Source of the DNA: Erpobdella octoculata
Lineage: Eukaryota > Annelida > Clitellata > Hirudinida > Erpobdellidae
Length of the DNA stretch: 64,000 nt
Reading direction: 5' to 3'
Assembly: GCA_963978895.1 (NCBI GenBank)
Contig: OZ022239.1
Coordinates: forward strand, 17,721,389-17,785,388
The notes under the pieces were generated by a model, which saw only the letters and a list, made by a program, of their open reading frames with translations, did not search any database and was not told where the DNA came from. Below are positions 25,438 through 47,657 of the stretch, in pieces; positions within the stretch are counted from its first letter, which is position 1, and the number at the start of each line of letters is the position of its first letter. Both the position numbers and the translations under genes were made by a program.

Positions 25438-28400
25438 TCAATTTAAAGACTCGATTGCGGTGGAAAACTGATCGAAGAGGTCAGCATGTTTACCGCTGTC
25501 ATATCCGTGAGCATTGATTCTGTCGCCGTTCCCTCTGCTGTCCTCTATCATTTTGTCACTCTCTCTGGTCGCACGTGTGAAGATTTCCTTTTCGTCTTTC
25601 TCGCTATCTACCTTCTCATCGTAGTCATCTTCTTCATCATCGTCTTCATCATCGTCGTCATCGTAATCGACATCATTATTTGCGTTTTCTTGTTTAGTGC
25701 TGACTTCCTCGAAAGATTCCGGTTCTGCCTTACTGGCTTGTAGTTTTGGGTTTTTGAATTCGACTGCAGACTTGAAATCGTTTTCGATTGTTTCAGTGCT
25801 GTTGCAGAAGCTTTCGAGTGAGTTTTGAAATTCTTCTGTTGATTTGTCATCATCTTCACTGTCGTAATCTTCAAGAAGACCAATGCTGTCTTCGTTCATG
25901 GAAGCATTCATTTTGTTCAACCGGATTTCTTGAGCATGTTGGTCCTGTGGAAATAATTTGTAAAAACGTAATAAATTTAGTTTTTTAAATTAAATTTAAG
26001 GCTTGTGAATTGTCTATTACATTTTCTATTTCAAAAATCAATATCAATTTGCTTCAGAGCATTGATCATCCTAGCGTGAAGATATTTTACGCATGTGTCT
26101 TATTGTGTATGTTTACGCTGTCAAAAATGGTTCAATTTATGTGACAGAAACTTCTTCGACAATTAGTTACACAAGTTTGATTGTTAAAATTGCAATGTCG
26201 TAAATTGCATATTAAAATTGAAAAAACAATTCATAATTTGCTGTAACAAAATTTTTTGTATCTAAATCTTTTCTTTTATAAATGTTAGAAACATTTTGTG
26301 TTCAAAATCGGTGACAATTAGAGATAACAAGTCTGTACATAAGCAGTGTGGGCCTGAAGTAGGTTTTTTGACACAATCTGTCTCTTTTATTTTTATCCAA
26401 TTTTTTTATTTCTTCTCTCTCGTTTTTTTCACTTTATTTTTTTTTCTCTCTCTCTCTCTCCTATGTTGAACACTTCTTATGAAAAGTTCAACATTCCTCT
26501 GTTTAATTAAATATTATTAAACACCATATTGGAAATAACACTGATAATTAAAAAATAGAAAGTTGACTAAAAACTGTTTTATAAATAACATTTTTTAAAA
26601 TTATTTTCAATTTAATTATATTTAGATAAAAAACATTGAAATTTTTTTGATTGTTTAATATTAAAAATAACAGTTTTGATTAATAAATTTTATTTTGAAA
26701 ACTCTTCGCATATAAACTGCGACGGCAATGACATCTTACGTTGCTATAATATAGACTGTAAAAAAGATGCGATACTTCAAACTAACTTATCTCAGTTAAT
26801 AATAAAGCTTTTTTAATTCTGAAAAACCTATTTCACTTCAAGACATCTCATCGTTCTGCTTACATTTTCACTTTTTTCCTATACTATTTCGCCAATTTGG
26901 CACAACCTAGTTTCCTTACATTTTTCTAAATGGAGGGAATACTCATTGTTAAAATTCACTTTCAATGACAACTTACAACAAGTTCATTGCCTTGACGCTC
27001 TGGTCACTGCAATTGAAACTGGTCTTACCACTAGAGTGTATATAATACCAACGATTACTGGTACTTGCTTGAACGAGATAGTGAATGCCCAGATAGATAT
27101 AAAATGCGTACCGAAGCTCATATCTGAAAATGTAAAAGTGCAGAGACAGGATGCAGCTGCAGCTTGGAACATATCTGATCATTTCAAATGCTTTGATTTT
27201 ATTTCCGTCAATGATGATCTAAGAAATGGGACAGGACAAAGATTTGCTTACCATCATACATTTTTATCAATTGTCTTAGAGGCAATGGTTAATCTCTTTT
27301 GTCATACATACCAGCTGGGAAAACATCGACCGTTCAACATTTTAATCATTGTAATCAAATGACAGTACTGTTTCAAATGCTGCAAATGAAATTACTGCAT
27401 TTGCTAAAACCCATCTGCAACAATTCCAGTCTTGTGGTGATTATCGGGAACTGTTAAAACCGACAATAATATTTGTTGAAGTTTTAATTGAATTTTCCAT
27501 TCTTTTTTAAAATGTTTTTTCATCATAATATTATATTTATCTGTGTGTATTTAAATTTTACATATAAAAAAATCTCGGTTTCTCTACATCTGCCTATGAC
27601 TGCCCCACAAATTGCTGATTAAACAACTACGTGATGAATCCAAAATGCCAAATGCTGTCTGTTTATATTCACTCCTTTGTTATTATTTTTGTAACAGCCA
27701 GAAGATTCTAAAATGAAACTATATTAAAGCAAATAAAAACGTACATGTTTTTTGAGTCTTTCCAGCAAACTGTTCAGATGATCTTCTCTGTTCTTGAGGC
27801 TGCTCTCCATCTTTTGGATGATCTTCTCTTCTGTATGTTTGCTGAACTTGCTACTGCATTCTATTACTTCTTCTATATGTTTTTGCTGTAAAAGGTAAAA
27901 TAAAAATTTAAATTATTTCAAACTATAAGACAAAAAAAAGGTTTGTTTACGTGTTGACGAATGCGTTCCTGAACTTTGCACAACTGTAGTTCTCTTTTTT
28001 CTCCAGCTGTTTCCAATTTCTTGTCAATTCTTTCCTTCAGTTCTGCTCTCGATTCTTCTCCCATTCTTTTTATCATCTCTACACGCAGAGCCTATAATAA
28101 ATTATTAAGATTCGGGATAAACAGTTTGTGTGATTTTAGTTTTTATTCAAAGTTAATTGTTCATGTCAAACTAAAAAGTTAGAATCTAAATGTAGAACTA
28201 AATATTTTCTATATATTACACAATTATAATAAACAAATAGCACTGTGAAATGGTTCACATGGTCTTTGAGTCTTTCTTGGAGCTGTTTGATTTGGGAAGT
28301 TTTCTTTTCAATAGAAACCTCCATCTTTTCTAGCAATCTCTTCTCGGAATCTCTCATGAATGAATCATTTAGATCTTGAACTCTCTGGTTGGCCTCTGCC

Positions 28401-29400
28401 GCTCTTTCTTTGCCCCTTTGAAGTGACAGTAACTTCTGTGATTCCATAGCCTTTAAAAACAAGTTTTGTTATAAAGTTTTTAATTACCAAAATAAAAATA
28501 AAAATATTTATTGATATTATTAAAGTTTAAAGCTAAAAATGTTTAAAGTTAAAATGTTTATTTAGACTAGACATAAGGTGTATTTACAACGAATTTGAAG
28601 TAGTTTAATACGGTAACTGAGTTACTTTCACTTTTCATGGTTTGTTTTTACTTAGTCTTAATAATAAAAATTAGATTCCATTAAAACAAATAAACAAATA
28701 CCATTCTTCTGTCTTCGGCTTCTTTTAATTTTTTATTGATATCTTCCTGCGAGAGTTCCTTGTTTGGTGAATGAGTCCTCATCAGGACAGGGGGCGGATT
28801 GTCAAGAAGTGCTGGTTTTAATATCAAATCAAATGCCAGACCTCCTGAGCTTTCTTTTGATTCTAATAAATAAATAAATAAATAAATAAATAAGTAAATA
28901 AATTTTATTATCAAACTGTCTTTCTGTTGTTTATAAATGTTGTGAATTATAAAAATTTTAATAAAAATGCATAAAAATAACAAATAATTTAATTAAACTA
29001 GATTAACATTATAAAAAAACAAAAACTATGAAATAAAATACTAAAACAAATAATATAATTAAAATATATAATTATTTAAAAATATTTTTGTCTTGTAATA
29101 AGAATCAAATAAAAAATATAAAAAAATATATGAAAAAAAACAAAAAAGTTGTCAAAGGAAACAAGACTAACAAAACCACTCAAAAAATAACTCAGTAGAA
29201 ATTTTAATTTTTTAATTAAAACGAACATTAAAAACCGTAAAATAAGTTTTCACAAAGTATAAAACGGAATAAAAATAGATGTTCGACTTAGCAAAAAAAA
29301 CAGGTGAGCAACCTCTTAATGTGATGAGCATGTCACATTTGTACTGAGCTCCGTGTATTCCCGCCAATGCATGCTTGTCAACCACTGCAGGCTCCTTCAT
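25438..29400 (-). CDS. stathmin-family protein with extra tubulin-binding-like repeats and acidic tail
   Basis: Minus-strand gene assembled from exons 29400-29313 (tentative first coding exon), 28862-28702, 28450-28259, 28091-27951, 27885-27745 and 25944-25438; 409 aa if it starts at 29400. All junctions are GT/AG and phases agree. Exon 2 carries the stathmin N-cap (SSGGLAFDLILKP), a Ser-Pro site (HSPNKELS) and the start of the long helix (KLKEAEDRRM). Exon 3 is 64 codons, the same length as the vertebrate stathmin helix exon. The last exon opens DQHAQEIRLNK, equivalent to DKHIEEVRKNK. Between them are two additional 47-codon helical exons. Stathmins sequester tubulin dimers along this helix, and Drosophila stathmins are reported with variable repeat number. 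The last 168 residues include a run of Asp/Glu (about VDYDDDDDEDDDEEDDYDE). Homology is clear; stoichiometry and use of the first exon are inferred. Confidence 0.85.
26946..27500 (+). pseudogene. transposase-like remnant in the last stathmin intron
   Basis: A 138-residue open frame (26946-27362) is followed, in another phase, by about 40 codons with NEITAFAKTHLQQFQ and GDYRELLK. The pieces ISDHFKCFDFIS, FAYHHTFLSIVLEAM and GDYRELL recall a repetitive transposase-like family from hydra and aphid genomes (W.I.D..R..CFDT..., CRHH..E..L, FQ.RDDYRELLEL). I place it there from memory, without a superfamily name. It is antisense to the host gene and frameshifted. Confidence 0.4.
27745..27885 (-). 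other. stathmin extra exon 2 (47 codons)
   Basis: Phase 0/0 and 141 bp, the same size as its neighbour. It encodes QKHIEEVIECSSKF...LLERLKKH; its SKFSKHTEEKIIQKMESSL closely follows the stathmin pattern NNFSKMAEEKLTHKMEANK. Splice sites are TTTTACAG and GTACGT. The similarity to the stathmin repeat supports a duplicated tubulin-binding unit. Confidence 0.8.
27951..28091 (-). other. stathmin extra exon 1 (47 codons)
   Basis: Phase 0 on both sides and 141 bp, so it could be skipped without a frame change. It encodes ALRVEMIKRMGEESRAEL...KVQERIRQH, a charged amphipathic helix that aligns with the second half of the preceding exon (E..LLEKME...LQERLKDH). Flanked by TATTATAG and GTAAAC splice sites. 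Confidence 0.8.
28864..28902. repeat. (AAAT)n at the stathmin exon 2 acceptor
   Basis: A TTTA tetranucleotide array (minus strand TTTATTTATTTATTAG) directly forms the polypyrimidine-poor 3' splice site of the exon at 28862. Length variation here could affect splicing. Confidence 0.7.
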
Positions 29401-29413
29401 GCACAGGTAAAAT

Positions 29414-30423
29414 CCTAGCCACTTGCATACTACAGGTGGATAAAAATGTGAATGGAAATGAAAAGTGAGCTACGATTGATATCAGAAGTTACGTTTCTGC
29501 ATAAATAAAATTTAAGTTTTGCAGAATCAGAGAGAATTTGTTTAAACAATTATTTAATTATTAATTAAAATTATTAATAATTAGAACTATGATAATTCGA
29601 AAAATTAAATAAAGAATACGCATGAAAATAATAACTTTATTACAGCAGAGGTAATAAACATTTGATTAGATTTTTTTCTTACTTAGCATTGAAATATGAA
29701 AATATGTTCTAACAATTGACTGTTTTTTTAAGTTTTATTGATAACAACAAATTGACATTCCAAAATTTTTTAAAAGTGATTATAATAGTTAAAAATTTTC
29801 AAAAAGCCAAATAAACAAAACACGAAGAATGTATATCACATGAATGTCACAACAAATTATCAAACCTGAAGTCATCCTGTAAAAATGTTCTTTTTTGTAA
29901 TCTGCAAATAAATATTAGCTGTTTATCATACTTTTATAACAGTAAAACAACATTGATTTATAATAAGTTACATAAAACAATCATAATTTATAATTAGTTT
30001 TATTAAAAGATAGTTACAATAACTTACATCAAAGCCATGCAAACAATTATATTTATAAAGCACTTACGTTGAAGTTGCAAGTTAAACAATTATTTCTTCT
30101 TGCTTATGAAGCTGACGATCTATTCCGGTTACACAAATTTGAGACTGCAAATTTTCTTGAAATTTTCAAACCCAAACAATCTTCACTGGAGTAAATTAAT
30201 TGTTTATATTTTTTTAAAATTTAAACTATGACGTCATAATTATCATAACTGGTCGTCTTATTTGCCTGCAACAGTTGTTCTCGGGGTTACGAATATTAGA
30301 CGGAACTGAGAAAGCAGACTGATTATCATTGACTGCTGGAACCCGAACGTTCTGAAGATAGCTGAAGAAACTGGACATTATACACACACATATATACATA
30401 CATATATACATATATATATATGC

Positions 30424-30502
<79 letters not shown>

Positions 30503-31474
30503 TATATATATAATGCATACAGTAAATAGAATACATTTGTATAAAGCAAGCACGTAACTGTGTGCAATTATGCATAAAATTCAGAAACTCGTGCTTTTTT
30601 TGTTTGACTGCATGTTGATATTTTATCTACCTAAAATGTTGAAGCCCAAACACACCGCATTGAATCTAAGCACGTTTTCTACATGGCAATTACGAGATTG
30701 TTACTAAAAAAGATTAAAAAAATATTAAAAATCTCACAATGCTGTTTTAATGAAAACAAAAACACTTCAAAATCATCTCAACTCAACCTACAAAACTACA
30801 ACAACAAAAGTATGATTCACAGGTCAATGATATCTTCCAAACAGCTGTGACTCAGACTGATGCGTGATGACGATGTTCCTCATTATGTCTTCTTCATCAC
30901 CGTTCTTCTGCTGCTTGAGCTTGCAGAAGACTACAGAATTTCAGACAACAGCTTCAGATCAATAAGCAACATTTTGCTGTCTGCAGGGCTGCACCTATCG
31001 ACGAAACGAGCACAAAAATCTAGCACGCTGGTCGTATTTTGCGACTCTCAAAAACTAGAAACCAATTTTACCTCCGGCTTCATAAAAAAACATGTTTACA
31101 AACAGAATATGATTACAAGTCATAATTTGATACTGTCAGCACAAGATTTTTAACAAATTAATAACAAAAAGTATGCAAATTTATTTATATGTTTTATTTA
31201 CAAGCAGCTGCTGGTAATCAACAGCGTAAGCAACAGTAAAAACAAATTTGATGAATCTTTTAAGTAGTTGGCAGCATGCCAATAAAATCTTTCTTGATAA
31301 TAAACAGGAAAACTTTTAATTCAGCAAGACATGCCATCGTATCGGTGCTCCATAAAACGAGCGAAGAATATAAAAACAAGGAATCGCTTTAAATTATTAA
31401 AAAAAGTCATGTTGTGAAGAAATAAATTTAAATCTTCCACGTCACGTTGGTGCTAAAATACAGTACAGATCAGA
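29414..31474. other. 5' flank of stathmin gene and 3' flank of G-alpha gene
   Basis: Mostly AT-rich non-coding DNA. A 50-codon minus frame at 30378-30226 ([15 protein letters not shown]...[10 protein letters not shown]) contains a CC pair that could be a lipidation site like those at the N-termini of neuronal stathmins; it could be an alternative first exon, but no convincing in-phase splice was found. A (TA)n tract lies at 30381-30512. Sequence just below 31475 should be the G-alpha 3' UTR; AATAAA on the minus strand occurs near 31178-31200. Confidence 0.35.
30381..30512. repeat. (TA)n-rich microsatellite
   Basis: ACACACA/TATACATA then TA repeats with occasional AAATA and GATA interruptions. 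Confidence 0.9.
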
Positions 31475-41057
<9,583 letters not shown>

Positions 41058-42408
41058 AACAGAATTGTTATAGAATCAAACTATATCTGCACGTTTTTGT
41101 GTGTGGTTACGCGTTCAGGAATTCCATGTAACCGTTTATGAGTCCCACTTCAAGAGAAGAGGTCCTTGATATGGAGCCAAAAGCCAGGGAAACAATACAC
41201 AGGCTGAAATAGCAAATTAAATGCGACGTAATTAATCTCAGATTGCTGAATTCTCTGAAAAACATTTGCTATTGCAGAGAGGAGAAATATCTTTAAGATA
41301 AAATGCAGGTGGAAAATGGAAATGAACAGAGAAATCAAGACACCGACCAGTATTTATTTGTATTTCTTAGAAGTTACTCTCACCTGTCCCAGACTATCAA
41401 TTTGAAGAGTTCTTTATAACGACGACGGCAAAAATAAACAAAGATAATGTAGATTATTGAAACATAAACAGAAAAAAGATGTTAGAAAAAGCATAACAAC
41501 AGAATCACTTAACTAAACCAGATAATTTAATTTTTTTCTTGTTTTTTCTTTCTCTTAACCTCCGAGAACAATTTGCAAAATCAAGTGGCGTAGCTATCAT
41601 GGGCATAGACTTATACTATATATCTGGACATGCAATGCATGCAAATTGCAAAAAAGTGTGTTTTTAAAAAACTTTGTTTTTTGATTCACTTGTTGATTCT
41701 TAACATTGCAAAATTGATTAGCCTCGTGTAGCTCCTTCTTGATAGTAAGTAGTTTTCAATTAATTTACTAATACTCCTCTTGAACGAAGCAGCAGTTAAG
41801 CAAATTGTCGCAAATAACTTTAGCGCTACAATAGGATTTGGAAGGGATTCTGTAAATCCCATTCCACGATGAATTTCAAAAAGTCTACGGATATCCAATT
41901 AGACACTGTAACATTGGCTGCTTTTTAACATCTTCGCAACTATGGTATCTCTTGGAGGAGTTTTGACACAGGCCAGTTAAATTTGATACAGATAATTTTA
42001 ACTCGATGTTGGCAAAGACCAAAATATTTGTCTGGACAACCTAGAACGACGAAGCTTCATCTTCAATAGATTTTGATCTAGTTTGATGCTCCTCACTAAA
42101 TCAGTTGAGACATTCAGGCATATAATTTTGATTTTCAGCTGTCATAATTTTCACCTGCCATTTGTTTTTACGCTGAATTTGATCACACCCTTTATATTGA
42201 CAGAAAAGTTGCTTCAGGATAGTTTTTAAAAATGACCAATTATGAGAGAAAGAATGAATTTTTTCCGTCATAGATCATATATTACACATGTACATATAGC
42301 ACAAAAAATAATCCTGAAGCAACTTTCCTGTCAATATAAAGGGTAGGGATGGTCCGATTTTGATTTTTTACCGATTACCGATTCCGGTAATTTATATATA
42401 CATATATA
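41058..42408. other. upstream of the G-alpha start; hAT fragment and hairpin
   Basis: The promoter and 5' UTR of the G-alpha gene must lie here, but no core promoter element is identifiable. 41583-41900 is a hAT fragment. 42187-42222 and 42312-42347 are inverse copies (CCCTTTATATTGACAG...GTTGCTTCAGGAT) with a 90-bp loop. 42348 starts a TAGGGATGGTCCGATT block that looks like a truncated hAT end. Confidence 0.45.
41583..41900 (-). pseudogene. hAT transposase C-terminal fragment
   Basis: Minus frame 41898-41686 reads LPNPIVALKLFATICLTAAS, FKRSISKLIENYLLS and RRSYTRLINFAMLRI, closely following the hATC pattern (FPNL..AL.I..TI..S.ASCERSFSKLK...YLR....RLS.LAL). Key positions have changed (Cys to Phe, Glu to Lys). 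It ends at GTGGCGTAGCTATCATGGGC (41585), which resembles the terminus of the hAT at 62858. Truncated relic. Confidence 0.75.
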
Positions 42409-42574
42409 CTAGCGGGGCCACCCGGCGTTGCCCGGGGTTTTTAGAGGTTTACCTAATGCGTTTCTTTTTTGCTCCCGTTTCCTTCCCGCTTGCGCTCCCG
42501 CTCCCGGTCGTTATCCGTTCCCTGTCGCTTTCCCGCTCATTTTTTCACTCTCAGTCCCCCCCCTAGATCCGATT
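42409..42574 (+). repeat. ACTAGCGGG-family repeat, 5' fragment
   Basis: ACTAGCGGGGCCACCCGGCG, then CCCGCTTGCGCTCCCGCTCC-type units. It passes directly into a (CATA)n array. Confidence 0.75.
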
Positions 42575-42977
42575 CTACATACATACATACATACATACAT
42601 ACATACATACATACATACATACATACATACATACATACATACATACATACATACATACATACATACATACATACATACATACATACATACATACATACAT
42701 ACATACATACATACATACATACATACATACATACATACATACATACATACATACATACATACATACATACATACATACATACATACATACATACATACAT
42801 ACATACATACATACATACATACATACATACATACATACATACATACATACATACATACATACATACATACATACATACATACATACATACATACATACAT
42901 ACATACATACATACATACATACATACATACATACATACATACATACATACATACATACATACATACATACATACATA
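42575..42977. repeat. (CATA)n microsatellite, about 400 bp
   Basis: About 100 uninterrupted ACAT/CATA units. It gives spurious HTYI and MYVC frames. Confidence 0.98.
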
Positions 42978-43918
42978 CAGTGTTGTTCGGTAACGAAGTA
43001 AAAGTAACGCGTTACTTTACTTAAGTACATCAGACGTACTTTTTGCCTGTAACGGAGTACAGATTATTTTCAGTACTTTTTACTTGTAACGAAGTAATAT
43101 TTTCGGACTTACTTTTACTTCGTTACTTTTCCAGGACAAACCGTTACAAAGTACTGTAAAAAATTAATAAAACGACATAAAGTCTAAATCGATGTTGTAT
43201 TAATTATCTATGATTATTAACGTATGCATTTTCGAACCCCATTTTACTTTTATGTTAGTAGTTAGTAGTATTGAAGCTTGTGGGTGGAGCTAAGATTTTC
43301 GCGGTCATACTTGTTTTGGTGTACAATAGATTGTTCGAGATTACCTACTATGGAATCTTCCAAAGGAGCGAACGTGAGCAGTGGTGGCGATGATAGGCGC
43401 GTAACAACAATGAACTTAATAAAGAACGCCCATGGCCATATTTAGTTAAAATGTTCAGATTTCAATCGATGGAAGCTAAAACGTTCAGGTTCACATGCTT
43501 GCTGGGCAAACCTAAAGTAAAGTAATTATGTGTTTAGCATTCTACAATTCTCCGTCAAACTTGAAGAAACACGTGATACGCGTGCAGCCAGCGCATGTAT
43601 CGAAATACGAAAAATTGACAAAAAGGCACGTAAAAATAGAATTTTTTCATTAGTTTGCGTGTTATCAATTAGTTTATCAGTTTTAAAGACGATGGAATTA
43701 TGATAAAATAGAGTTAGATGATTGACGAATGACCATTACAAAAAGCGGCTTCAGTACTTTTACTTTTTACTTTAAAAGTAACTTTAAAGTGCTATTACTT
43801 TCTACTTTTACTTAAGTACATTTTTTAGAAAATACTTTTACTTTTACTTAAGTAACTTTTTGAGGCGTTACTTGTACTTTTACTTAAGTACTGAGACACA
43901 GTACTTTTTCCAACACTG
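42978..43918. mobile_element. non-autonomous hAT with CAGTGTTG ends inserted in (CATA)n
   Basis: Starts CAGTGTTGTTCGGTAACG and ends TACTTTTTCCAACACTG. The subterminal regions are rich in AGTACTTAAGTAA and GTTACTTTT motifs in both orientations. No long ORF. Both flanks are CATA repeats, so the TSD is hidden. Confidence 0.8.
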
Positions 43919-44105
43919 CATACATACATACATACATACATACATACATACATACATACATACATACATACATACATACATACATACATACATACATACA
44001 TACATACATACATACATACATACATACATACATACATACATACATACATACATACATACATACATACATACATACATACATTCATACATACATACATACA
44101 TACGT
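43919..44105. repeat. (CATA)n, continuation
   Basis: The same tetranucleotide array resumes after the hAT insertion, ending in ACGTACGTACG. Confidence 0.95.
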
Positions 44106-44820
44106 ACGTACGTTTTTAGAGTTTTTTTTATCTAGTTCATACATACGTACGTACGTACGTACGTTTTTAGAGTTTTTTTTATCTAGCTCCCGTTTAATTC
44201 TCCGTTTTCTTTCCCACTCCCGGTCGCTTTCCCGTTCCCGCTTGCTCTCCCACTCCCGGTGGCTTTCCCGCTCCCGGTCACTTTCCCAATTCCGGTCGCT
44301 TTCCCGCCCCATCTATCTCTTAATAATTTGTAATAACGCGCAATCGGTCACATTATGCAAGACTGGGAAGCAAGTCATGGACTTCTTAATATTAAAAAAT
44401 CCATTAGCAAGTAATGCCGGTTACGCAGTTGTAAACAGTGCTTTGAAAACTTATGCAATGATGTATAGGCACTTTTGGCCCGGAAGGTCTTTTGGCCCCC
44501 TGAGCGTGGGGATCTTAACTTTCCAGGCCAAAAGCTCCTACGTACGACCATCGAAGGTAATTGCGTAATAAAATTCAAATTTTGTTTACGTAACAACCTT
44601 TGAAGGCTTCAAGCAACTTTTAGCAAATCTATTTTACGTCTTATGGGCTAAAATAAGTTATGAAAGAATGGAAAAGAAAAAATGAGCGCGAGCGGAAACG
44701 GAAACGGGAAAGCAAGCGGGAACGGGAACGGGAGAGCAAGCGGGGAAGGAAACGGGAGCAAGAGAGAAAAATGATAAAAAATATCTGAAAATCCCGAGCA
44801 ACGCCGGGTAACCCCGCTAT
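44106..44820 (-). repeat. ACTAGCGGG-family repeat, inverted copy
   Basis: Minus-strand copy ending (on the plus strand) at CGAGCAACGCCGGGTAACCC near 44813. It contains the family's GCACTTTTGGCC and GTTGCTTGAAGCCTTCAA blocks. A 56-bp segment (TTTTTAGAGTTTTTTTTATC...) is duplicated at 44114 and 44165. With 42409-42574 it brackets the (CATA)n-hAT block. Confidence 0.7.
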
Positions 44821-45887
<1,067 letters not shown>

Positions 45888-46080
45888 CAGTGTTGGCAAA
45901 CTCCGCCTCGCTAATTGCGAGCCAGTCCCAAGCCTGGAGAAAGGAGGAGGGAAAAGTAAAAAGGATCAAATTCTGATCCACGACAGGAAGTACATAAGTG
46001 CTCCCTACATACAGCCATTAGAGTCTTAAAACACCTGGTGTAAAGGACTATAAACTATTATAAAAAAAAAAAAAAAAAAA
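45888..46080 (+). mobile_element. short retroposon with poly(A) tail
   Basis: Begins CAGTGTTGGCAAACTCCGCC, contains GCGAGCCAGTCCCAAGCCTGG (like the 3' tails of RTE-type LINEs) and ends in about 20 A residues at 46061-46080. Non-coding; probably an RTE tail or SINE. Confidence 0.5.
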
Positions 46081-46082
46081 AT

Positions 46083-46256
46083 ATCAGTGTTGGCTAATAT
46101 TTCAAATACATTATATTTGAAATACGTACTTGAAATATTTCTAAGTATTTTTGTATTTTCATTTGAAATACTTTTAGGAAATTTATTTCGTATTTTTATT
46201 CTAAATACCTTTTAAAAGTGATTTTAATATTTTGAACAAAAAATAAAATACAAAAT
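46083..46256 (+). repeat. truncated copy of the 46381 element
   Basis: About 174 bp essentially identical to 46379-46552, starting ATCAGTGTTGGCTAATATTTC. It is cut off where the second (TATATG)n array begins, consistent with a duplication mediated by the flanking hexamer arrays. Confidence 0.85.
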
Positions 46257-46379
<123 letters not shown>

Positions 46380-46380
46380 C

Positions 46381-47237
46381 AGTGTTGGCTAATATTTCAA
46401 ATACATTATATTTGAAATACGTACTTGAAATATTTCTAAGTATTTTTGTATTTTCATTTGAAATACTTTTAGGAAATTTATTTCGTATTTTTATTCTAAA
46501 TACCTTTTAAAAGTGATTTTAATATTTTGAACAAAAAATAAAATACAAAATACATTATCGACATTTCCAAAAATATAAAGATCGGTACACTTTAAAATTA
46601 ATAAATAAGTGTTATGATAATGTTTATTTCATGGTTTTATACCATAATCGATGTTTACTTAATGTACTTCCTTTTGTTTCGATAGCTTAGCGCGAGGTTG
46701 GATTTTAGAGTTTGTAGTAAAAGTAGCTCATTGTCGTTAGAATGAAAGTTTAAAGTTTTATTAATACTAAGATAGCAGATAATCCAGTGAGTGGTGGTCG
46801 AATGCCGGCCATATTAGATGTCAAATTCTTTAAAATTGTTTTGCCGAGATGGAGATTAAGTTTTTGTGGCCAAGTATCTGCCCTTCGAATAAAACATATT
46901 AAGAATTTATATCTGCAACAACTAGTTTCTTGCTTCACTGGAAACGTGTTCTCATTTTAAAAGCTGAATCTGTTTATTTTGTTGCAATAAAAGATTTACC
47001 CTGTTGACTTGTTTTTGTTAAAAAGTGTTTGAGATGCGTGTTGATGGTGATGTATCAGCATTTAGTGTTATAAAAAGTATTTTAGTATTTTTCAGTAAAA
47101 TACTTCAATGCATTTTTTATTTTATATTTGAAATATTTTCAAAAAAACTATTTGTATTTTGTACTTGAAATACTTTTTAACAAAGTATTTGTATTTTGTA
47201 TTCAAGTTACATTGGAACAGTATTTTACCCAACACTG
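46381..47237. mobile_element. non-autonomous hAT with CAGTGTTGG ends in (TATATG)n
   Basis: Starts CAGTGTTGGCTAATATTTC and ends GTATTTTACCCAACACTG. Both flanks are TATATG repeat. The subterminal sequence is full of AAATACTT / AAGTATTT motifs in both orientations. No transposase frame. Confidence 0.8.

Positions 47238-47655
<418 letters not shown>

Positions 47656-47657
<2 letters not shown>

Noticed and set aside
25486..25743. Hydrophobic plus-strand frame opposite the last stathmin exon
   Set aside because: Antisense of the acidic GAT/GAA-rich coding strand, which reads as Ile/Val/Phe-rich; not a membrane protein.
42428..43030. Open frames of HTYI or MYVC repeats (up to 198 codons)
   Set aside because: Artefacts of the (CATA)n tetranucleotide, whose length of four gives an open 12-bp reading cycle.
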